From assembly GCF_022829685.1 (NCBI RefSeq), contig NZ_JAKSYE010000064.1, forward strand, positions 186,001-250,000: a stretch of DNA of 64,000 bases, in the 5' to 3' direction. The notes beneath the pieces are model-generated. The model saw nothing but the letters and a program-made list of their open reading frames with translations. It was not told the DNA's origin and made no database searches. Origin of the DNA: Methylobacterium sp. E-045. Its GTDB lineage: Bacteria > Pseudomonadota > Alphaproteobacteria > Rhizobiales > Beijerinckiaceae. How positions within the stretch are numbered: position 1 is the stretch's first letter; each line of letters opens with the position of its first letter. Shown here in pieces: positions 58,172 to 64,000 of the stretch. The translations under genes and the position numbers were made by a program.

Positions 58172-60214
58172 TCAGGCTTTGCCGGTCCCGCCCGTCTCCC
58201 GCGCCCGAAAATAATCCTCGGAGGTTCGCGGCTTCGACCGCTCGGGCACCGTGTGCGGGTCGAAGGCCTCGTTGACGACCACCTCGACGCGGCAGGTGTC
58301 GCACATCATCAGGGTGCGGATTCGGGCCTCGCCGGCGCTGCCCTTGAACATCCAGTGGCGGCCCTGAAGCTTTTCGATGACCCGCTCGATGCTGCTGCGC
58401 GTGCCGAAGGGCTTGCCGCATGACACGCACTCGAACGGCTCCTCCTCCTTGACGATGCGGCGCGGCTGGCTCCAGGCGGCGAAATCCACCTGCGGCTTCA
58501 GGGTGATCACATCCTCCGGGCAGGTGGCGGCGCAGAGCCCGCATTGCACGCAGAGGCTTTCCTCGAAGGCCAGCAGCGGCCGGTCCTGGCTGTCGCTGAG
58601 GGCGTGGGTCGGGCAGGTGCCGACGCAGGCGAGGCACAGAGTGCAAGCCTCGCTGCGGAAATCGAGGCCGCCGAAGGGCGATCCGGCCTCCAGCGGGACC
58701 AATGCGACGGGGGCCGGGGCGGCGACATGCATCTCGCGGAAGGCGAAGTGCAGCACGTTGCGTTTGGGACCCACCGGCATGAAGGCGGCGGGAACCGGAG
58801 CGGGGGTGCCGAGGCTGCCGGACGACAGGGCGGACCCGAGCTGATCCGGATCGTCGGTCTCGATCAGGGAGACCACGGGCGTTCCGTCGGCGGACCCGTA
58901 GCCCAATGCCCCGGCGAGCGTGTCGGCGAGGAGCACCATCCTGCGCAAGGGTGCGATATCGTGCTTGGGACGGTCGCGGACGAGGAGGCGGATCCCCACG
59001 GCGCCGTAGGCGAGCAGTGCCGCGGCGGCCTCCGGTCCAAGCTGCGTAACCTCGTTGACCGCGACCGGAAGAACGTTGGCCGGCAGGCCGTCGCCGTAGC
59101 GGGCCAGCGCCTCGATCAGGGGCCCGCCATGCTCCTCGTCGTGGAACAGCACGATTCCGTCCCGTCCCCCGGCCTCGTGATAGGCGAGCATCAAGGTGCG
59201 CAGCCGCCGCATCAGCGCATCGGCCGCGGGCAAGGCATAGGCGGCCGCCCCTGTGGGGCAGACGGAGGCGCAGGATCCGCAGCCGGCGCAGATGTAAGGG
59301 TCGATGGCGACGTGATCGCCGGCGGGCGCGATGGCCCCGGTCGGGCAGACATCGAGGCAGCGCGTACAGCCGGTGATGCGCGAGCGCGAATGGGCGCAGA
59401 GATCGGCCTGGAAATCGACGAAGCGCGCCTTCTCGAACTCGCCCACGAGATGGGAGATCGTGAAGATCGCCCGCTCCACGGCGGCCGGGTCGCGGGGATC
59501 GGCGCGGACATAGCCGCTGCGCAGGTCGTGCGCGGGAAACAGCGGCATCCCCCCCGTCAGGTCGAGGACCACGTCGCAGGTGGAGGTGGCGCCGTTGCGC
59601 GACGGGCCGAAGGAGAGGGACTGGCGGGAGGACGGGCTCGGCACCGCGTAATCGTCGATGCGCAGGGAGAACGCCCCGAGATGCCCGCTGGCCGATACGA
59701 CACTCCCCTGGAGCACGGGAAAGTCGTGTCGGCGCGGCACCGGCACGTCGCGCGGCCGGCTCAGCAGCACCGTCACGTCGAGATGGTCGGCGAGGCGCCG
59801 CCCGGCCTCGATGGCCACTTCGTCGCTCCCATAGATCAGGGCGACGCCTTGGCTCACCATCGCGACGGTGCCCGGCGCGGGAGACATCTCCGCCGCAGCG
59901 GCGAGGAGGGCCGCGATCTTCGGCCCGGCCGCGTCGGCCTCCTTCGACCAGCCGGCCGTCTCGCGGATGTTGGCAAAGGTCACGCGGGTCTTCGCCCCGG
60001 CCCCGGCGGCGATGTCGGTGAAGAGGGGGGCCTGGAGCGTGCACGAGACGGTGATGGGCGCACCCTGCGCCAGGGCGTCCTCGAACCGGGCGATCTCGCG
60101 CCCGCACAACTGATCGGCGGTCTCCAGGCGGCCGCCGCATGCCTTTCCGATCACCTGCCCGTCGAGGGCGACGGTCTCATCGCAGGAGCAGGCGAACACG
60201 ATCCGGTCGGACAC
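58172..60214 (-). CDS. Multi-cluster 4Fe-4S ferredoxin-domain protein
   Basis: The 680-residue cytosolic product has an N-terminal region with several Cys, then two ferredoxin modules at about residues 283-320 (C-T-R-C-L-D-V-C-P and C-A-G-C-G-S-C-A-S-V-C-P), a middle non-Fe-S domain and two more modules at about 535-585 (C-T-L-C-L-A-C-V-G-T-C-P and C-V-Q-C-G-L-C-A-A-T-C-P). Near the C-terminus are two further C-x2-C pairs, F-E-C-V-S-C-G-K and M-C-D-T-C, likely a zinc or rubredoxin-like site. I know similar proteins near formate dehydrogenase genes. A GTG start at 60214 is chosen from the family opening S-D-R-I-V. Confidence 0.83.
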   Translation of the reverse strand: MSDRIVFACSCDETVALDGQVIGKACGGRLETADQLCGREIARFEDALAQGAPITVSCTLQAPLFTDIAAGAGAKTRVTFANIRETAGWSKEADAAGPKIAALLAAAAEMSPAPGTVAMVSQGVALIYGSDEVAIEAGRRLADHLDVTVLLSRPRDVPVPRRHDFPVLQGSVVSASGHLGAFSLRIDDYAVPSPSSRQSLSFGPSRNGATSTCDVVLDLTGGMPLFPAHDLRSGYVRADPRDPAAVERAIFTISHLVGEFEKARFVDFQADLCAHSRSRITGCTRCLDVCPTGAIAPAGDHVAIDPYICAGCGSCASVCPTGAAAYALPAADALMRRLRTLMLAYHEAGGRDGIVLFHDEEHGGPLIEALARYGDGLPANVLPVAVNEVTQLGPEAAAALLAYGAVGIRLLVRDRPKHDIAPLRRMVLLADTLAGALGYGSADGTPVVSLIETDDPDQLGSALSSGSLGTPAPVPAAFMPVGPKRNVLHFAFREMHVAAPAPVALVPLEAGSPFGGLDFRSEACTLCLACVGTCPTHALSDSQDRPLLAFEESLCVQCGLCAATCPEDVITLKPQVDFAAWSQPRRIVKEEEPFECVSCGKPFGTRSSIERVIEKLQGRHWMFKGSAGEARIRTLMMCDTCRVEVVVNEAFDPHTVPERSKPRTSEDYFRARETGGTGKA

Positions 60215-60342
60215 AGATTTACCCTGAACGTTTGGTCGCAGCGCCGAAGGGGCCGGCCCTCTCGCACGCAAGTTGGTGCATCGTATACTATAATGGCTCG
60301 AAACTAGGACACGCCATACGGGCGCAGGTAGAACCGAAACGC
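60215..60342. promoter_or_regulatory. Divergent promoter region of the ferredoxin and ligase-like genes
   Basis: Between two divergent starts lies an AT-rich island in GC-rich surroundings: ATCGTATACTATAAT at 60280-60294. It contains a perfect -10 hexamer TATAAT (60289-60294) for the plus strand and the palindrome GTATAC. The ATCGTATA part recalls the half-site of a molybdate-regulator box, but the symmetry is poor. Confidence 0.4.
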
Positions 60343-61080
60343 ATGGCGCCGAGCCCCGACCACCCGGACCTGATCCTGCCGCCCGTCTTCTCCCTCATGG
60401 TTACGAGCGGGCCAGAGAACGCGTTCGACGAAGCCTGCGCGGTCGCCGCCTCCGGTGACGCCACCGGGCGTCTCGTTTGGCGTCGAAGCGCAGAGGTGTT
60501 CGATCTCGCCGTCATCCTTGAGCCGGACGAGCCCCTCGCCCGGGCGCGCCGCGCCTTCTTTGCCGGCATGGTGGCGCTGGCCGACGCCATCGGTGCCCAT
60601 GGGCCGCCCGAGATCCCGGTTACGTTCGACTGGCCCGACACCGTCCGTTTCGACGGCGCGCGCCTCGGCGGCGGGCGTCTCGGATGGCCGCCGGCCTGCG
60701 GCGAGGACGAGGTGCCGGACTGGTTGGTCTTCTCTGCGACGGTCATCGCCTCGAAGGCGCGGGCCGGCGATCCCGGCCTGACGCCGGATTCGACGTCCCT
60801 GGAGAACGAAGGGTTCAATGTCGAGGACGGTCACGGCCCCCTCGTCGAGAGCTTCGCCCGGCATCTGATGAAAGCGTTCGCCGTCTGGGACGAGGACGGG
60901 TTCGCGGGGATCGAACGGCGCTATCTCCGGCGCCTCGCCGATGGCGGTCCGTCGGCTCGGATGGGGCGGATCGACGCGAATGGCGATCTCCTCGCCGATG
61001 GCGGTGAAAGACACCCTCTCGTGGCGGTCCTGACGGGGGTCGCATGGCGCGATCCGCATACGGGTGAGCCGCGCCTGTGA
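60343..61080 (+). CDS. Biotin/lipoate--protein ligase-like protein
   Basis: The 245-residue product belongs to a BPL/LplA/LipB-like family with a C-terminal DUF4444-type domain (conserved W-D-E-D-G-F near residue 185). The fold binds biotin, lipoate or a related carboxylate, but it lacks the usual G-R-G-R-x-G biotin ligase motif in this stretch, so activity is unknown. It is the first gene of a tightly overlapping operon. Its TGA overlaps the GTG of the porin gene. Context with cofactor genes suggests modification or handling of a cofactor on a metalloenzyme. Confidence 0.72.
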   Translation: MAPSPDHPDLILPPVFSLMVTSGPENAFDEACAVAASGDATGRLVWRRSAEVFDLAVILEPDEPLARARRAFFAGMVALADAIGAHGPPEIPVTFDWPDTVRFDGARLGGGRLGWPPACGEDEVPDWLVFSATVIASKARAGDPGLTPDSTSLENEGFNVEDGHGPLVESFARHLMKAFAVWDEDGFAGIERRYLRRLADGGPSARMGRIDANGDLLADGGERHPLVAVLTGVAWRDPHTGEPRL

Positions 61081-62372
61081 CCGTATCGGCGAACACCCGC
61101 ACCGCCCTCATCGTCGCGCTCGCGGCCTCCCTGTTCCTGCCGGTCGGGCTTCGGGCCGAGGATGCGCCGAGGGGCGCGGCCATCGAGGCCAAGGGCATGC
61201 CCGGCCCCTATGGCGAACAGCTCACCATCGACGACAAGGGCATCACCCTGACCTTTCCCGATGAGTCCGTGAAACTGCGCATCGGCGGCCGTCTTCACCT
61301 CGATTTCGGTGCGGCCGGCATCCGCCAATCGGGTTTCGGCGATCCGTTCAGCGACACGATCGCCGTTCGCCGCTCCTGGATCGAGACGACGTTGGGCCTC
61401 GGCAAGGATGTCGGGATCGGTTTCCAGTACGATTTCGCCGATCCGGTGACCCCAATCAACGATGCGGTCCTCGTCTATCGCGGCGTGCCGGACATGCTCT
61501 TCAGTATCGGCAACGAGAAGGAGCCGTTCGGTCTCGATCAACTCGCCTCGAACAACAACATCCTCTTCACCGAGCGAGCCTTGTCCGACGCGTTCGTGCC
61601 GGCCCGAAACTTCGGTTTCGCCGTCGGGGGGCACGGGAAGGACTGGAGCATCGTCACCGGAGTTTTCGGCGGCAACGCCAATACCGGCATCGGCACCGAA
61701 GGCATCGCCTCGACGAGCCGCGTCACCTACGCTCCGATCAACGACGACAACCGGACCCTGCATGTCGGTCTCGCCGGGAGCTACCGCGGCCTGCCCCGCG
61801 ACGAGAGCCCGCTCTCGCTGTCCAGTCGGTCGGAAGCGTTCCTGTTTACGAGAAGCTTCGTCGATACTGGAGACATCCGCGATGCCGCCAGCATCGCCCG
61901 CCTCGGCGCCGAACTGGCCTACCGCTCCGGCCCGCTGCTGGTGAGTGCCGAATACACGCGGACTGAGATCGGTCGCTTCGACGGTGCTAAGCCGCTGAGT
62001 TTCCAGGGCGGGTACGTCCAGGCGAGTTGGGTGCTGAACGGCGACAACCGGGCCTATCGCATGGCTCCCGACTTCAACGGAACGAGTTACGCCGTCTTCG
62101 GCGGCGTCAAGGTCGCCGAGGCCCAGCGCATCACCCGAGGCGGCTTCGGCGTGTTCGAGCTCGGCCTGCGGTTCTCGGCCATCGATCTCGACGATGGCGG
62201 CATACGCGGCGGCATCGAACGGGACGGCACCGTGGGACTATCGTGGTATCCTGACACCAACATCCGCATCATGGCCGATTACGTCCGGTCCCATACGTCA
62301 CCCTCGGCTCTTCAGAACGGCCGGACCATCGATGCCGATACGTTCATCGGCCGTTTCCAACTGTACTGGTGA
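61077..62372 (+). CDS. OprP/OprO-type porin
   Basis: The 431-residue outer-membrane protein has a signal peptide ending L-R-A-E-D near residue 27 and a phosphate-selective porin (OprP/OprO) fold: an early R-L-H-L-D-F-G and R-R-S-W-I-E-T, a long beta-barrel with many alternating hydrophobic residues and a C-terminal F-Q-L-Y-W. The GTG start overlaps the previous stop. Relatives are anion-selective channels, so uptake of tungstate, molybdate, phosphate or formate is plausible here; specificity is not readable. Confidence 0.87.
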   Translation: MTVSANTRTALIVALAASLFLPVGLRAEDAPRGAAIEAKGMPGPYGEQLTIDDKGITLTFPDESVKLRIGGRLHLDFGAAGIRQSGFGDPFSDTIAVRRSWIETTLGLGKDVGIGFQYDFADPVTPINDAVLVYRGVPDMLFSIGNEKEPFGLDQLASNNNILFTERALSDAFVPARNFGFAVGGHGKDWSIVTGVFGGNANTGIGTEGIASTSRVTYAPINDDNRTLHVGLAGSYRGLPRDESPLSLSSRSEAFLFTRSFVDTGDIRDAASIARLGAELAYRSGPLLVSAEYTRTEIGRFDGAKPLSFQGGYVQASWVLNGDNRAYRMAPDFNGTSYAVFGGVKVAEAQRITRGGFGVFELGLRFSAIDLDDGGIRGGIERDGTVGLSWYPDTNIRIMADYVRSHTSPSALQNGRTIDADTFIGRFQLYW

Positions 62373-62505
62373 ACCCGTGTCGTCCTTGTCCGCGAGCAAT
62401 CGCGGTCGCCCCGCACCAGATACCGGCCTTGAAAGCCGCGATCATCGCCGTCATCCGGAACGCGAGTCCGGCGAGCGGCGACAGGATGGGTCCTCGGAAT
62501 CGTCG

Positions 62506-63084
62506 ATGAGCAGTCTCAAACTTCCACGGACCCTTCGCCTCGACCCTTCGGACACCTTCGTCTTCGCGCAGGCTGCCGAGCCCGGTGAATGGGCGGTGAC
62601 CGGGTCGTTTCTGTTCTGGGATGCCGACGTTCCGCTGCTCCAGGGCAAGGAGCGGACGGCGTTCCGCTCCGGGTTCCTCGGGGTGACGTCCCTGGGATTC
62701 TCGACCCTGGTCGTCGTGAGCGAGGCGACACCGACCGAGCGGGACGCGGCGGTGGAGGATCTGGCACGTCATCTCTGCGAGCGCCTCGGCGCCCCGAGCC
62801 TCGACGTGGCCCGCGTCGCGGCGGCGGAGGAGATCGAGTTTGCCGGCTCCCTGTGCCAGCCTGCCATCGGCAGCGTGATCGCTCTGCACAGGACCTTCGA
62901 GGACGGGGAGATCCGGGAGGCGTTCCGCACCCTGCACCAGCGCGGGCTGGGTGTGGCGGGGGCGGACAAGCTTCATGCCCACGCCAGGGCCTTCACCTTC
63001 GTCGAGAGCGATGATGAGCCCGAGGAGCGGGCGGACCTCATCGGCCTGGCGACGGCACCGGGATCGAAAGGCGAAGCACGATGA
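62506..63084 (+). CDS. DUF6505-type protein of unknown function
   Basis: The 192-residue soluble product starts M-S-S-L-K-L-P-R-T-L-R-L-D-P-S-D and resembles a family I recall as DUF6505, found next to formate-dehydrogenase accessory genes. Recognisable words are G-E-W-A-V-(T/S)-G, R-(S/A)-G-F-L-G and H-R-T-F-E-D-G-E-I-R-E-A-F-R-T-L. No catalytic motif is evident. It starts 133 bases past the porin gene and its stop overlaps the next ATG (ATGA). The DUF number is from memory. Confidence 0.7.
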   Translation: MSSLKLPRTLRLDPSDTFVFAQAAEPGEWAVTGSFLFWDADVPLLQGKERTAFRSGFLGVTSLGFSTLVVVSEATPTERDAAVEDLARHLCERLGAPSLDVARVAAAEEIEFAGSLCQPAIGSVIALHRTFEDGEIREAFRTLHQRGLGVAGADKLHAHARAFTFVESDDEPEERADLIGLATAPGSKGEAR

Positions 63085-64000
63085 CCGAGTTCTGGGTCTC
63101 CAGCGGCCACCATCTTGCCGGGCGGACCGAGGGGGGCGGCCTCGCGGTCACCGACGAACTCATCCTCGCCTATCTCGCCAGGCCGGAATTGGTGCCGCCC
63201 GACGAGGCCTGCATGGCCGAGCGGGCGCTCCACCGCAGCCTCGTGAGCGCACCGCGCCGGCCGGTCTCCCCCGGAGAGATCGCCGCCATGGCGGATGGCG
63301 ATGCGCGCGAGAACTGGACGATGATGCTCGCCTTCCGCGACCGACTGACGGCCGCGCGCTCCGTGGAGGCCGCCTATCTCGATCTCGTTCGCAGGGGCCT
63401 GAACGGGACGCCGCCGATCTTCCTCAGCCAGTTGGCTCATCTCATCCTGCGCAATGCCCTCGATGGCTGCGACGATCCCTACACCCTTCGCGCGGGTGAG
63501 CTCTTCTTCCGGCCTCAGCGCGTGTCCTTCGTCGATGGCGCCGCCCTGCTGGCCGATGCCGAGGTGATCGAGGCGCGGGAGACCGGGGCCGCGCAATCGC
63601 CCCTCGTCGCCATGCTCGGCAAGGAGGCCGCGAACGAACTCGACGTGCTCACGGACGAGACCGCCTGGACCTATTGGAGCCGCTCCGACGCCTTCACCAT
63701 GGCGCTCAACCTCGGGAGCAACCCGAAGAGCCGCGACGGACTCGCCCGCGCCATCGAGGCCTGGATCCGCCACCTCCTGCACGTGCAGGCGACGGTGGAG
63801 CCGATCGCGTCCATGGACGATCCGGATTGGCGCTGGTTCGTCGGGCTCGACGCGCAGGCGACCCGGATCGGCAACGCCCTATGGAACGGCGAGTCCCTGG
63901 ACGAGACGAGCCGCATGCGCATCCTGGCCCTGTTCCGCCTGACCTTCGCCGATGACCGGCGGATCGACCCGCGCGCGGCCGGCCGGCCGGTCTATCTCCT
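63081..64000 (+). CDS. DUF6352-type protein, cut by the window end
   Basis: The frame is open from ATG at 63081 to the last base, giving at least 306 residues. It starts M-T-E-F-W-V-S-S-G-H-H-L and continues with V-T-D-E-L-I-L-A-Y-L-A-R-P-E-L and D-D-P-D-W-R-W-F-V-G-L-D, which I recall from a family called DUF6352 that accompanies the DUF6505 protein. No enzyme motif is visible; it looks all-helical and soluble. The four-base overlap with the preceding gene indicates co-translation. The family label is from memory. Confidence 0.7.
   Translation, partial: MTEFWVSSGHHLAGRTEGGGLAVTDELILAYLARPELVPPDEACMAERALHRSLVSAPRRPVSPGEIAAMADGDARENWTMMLAFRDRLTAARSVEAAYLDLVRRGLNGTPPIFLSQLAHLILRNALDGCDDPYTLRAGELFFRPQRVSFVDGAALLADAEVIEARETGAAQSPLVAMLGKEAANELDVLTDETAWTYWSRSDAFTMALNLGSNPKSRDGLARAIEAWIRHLLHVQATVEPIASMDDPDWRWFVGLDAQATRIGNALWNGESLDETSRMRILALFRLTFADDRRIDPRAAGRPVYL

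Noticed and set aside
57450-60140. 896-residue minus-strand frame overlapping the ferredoxin gene
   Set aside because: Very Arg/Pro-rich, lies in another phase of the ferredoxin-protein gene and antisense to the WD40-cytochrome gene.

Overview
The window is GC-rich, gene-dense chromosomal DNA from an alphaproteobacterium of the Hyphomicrobiales, most likely a Methylobacterium or Methylorubrum species. Four things point there: the carA / yqeY / dnaG / rpoD neighbourhood, a Rhizobiales-type porin, a zinc-ligand-poor DnaG, and a tungstate/molybdenum-cofactor block next to genes that in this group accompany formate dehydrogenase. No rRNA, CRISPR array, phage or intact insertion sequence was seen. 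The one tRNA is tRNA-Leu(UAA). The window cuts a gene at each end: pepA on the left and a DUF6352-type gene on the right.

Layout. 1-8.4 kb: end of leucyl aminopeptidase, a membrane protein, a FadD-type acyl-CoA ligase, the periplasmic methionine-sulfoxide reductase MsrP, a LysR regulator, thioredoxin reductase, an ELM1-family protein, a small secreted protein and GreA. 8.5-21.6 kb: carB and carA, separated by about 3.3 kb that carries pseudoazurin, a membrane protein, a small secreted protein and a LuxR regulator with AT-rich spacers; then yqeY-dnaG-rpoD. 21.6-26.6 kb: a class III adenylate cyclase and the TPP-riboswitch-controlled thiO-thiS-thiG-thiE operon. 26.6-30.8 kb: a four-gene Anbu cluster (proteasome-like peptidase, transglutaminase, alpha-E protein, circularly permuted ATP-grasp). 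30.9-34.3 kb: RadC, methionine aminopeptidase, a zinc-finger protein, an FAD monooxygenase and tRNA-Leu.

34.4-46.8 kb is a carbon-uptake and central-metabolism block: edd and eda (Entner-Doudoroff pathway), a dicarboxylate/amino-acid symporter, an orphan glutamate-type binding protein, aspartate ammonia-lyase, a porin, and the gltIJKL glutamate/aspartate ABC transporter. Sequences matching -24/-12 sigma-54 promoters lie upstream of both the symporter and gltI, suggesting joint nitrogen or dicarboxylate control.

46.9-64 kb is the most interesting part. It holds a ModE-like regulator with a binding-protein domain, a tungstate transporter (tupBCA), a TerC-type membrane protein, moeA, mobB, a MoeA-binding-protein fusion, a third degenerate MoeA, a WD40-cytochrome c fusion, a large multi-ferredoxin protein, and an overlapping operon of a biotin/lipoate-ligase-like protein, an OprP-type porin and two DUF-class proteins. 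I read it as a tungsten/molybdenum supply and cofactor-insertion island serving a formate-dehydrogenase-type enzyme, whose structural genes are probably just beyond the right edge. The individual families are recognisable; the joint function is inference.
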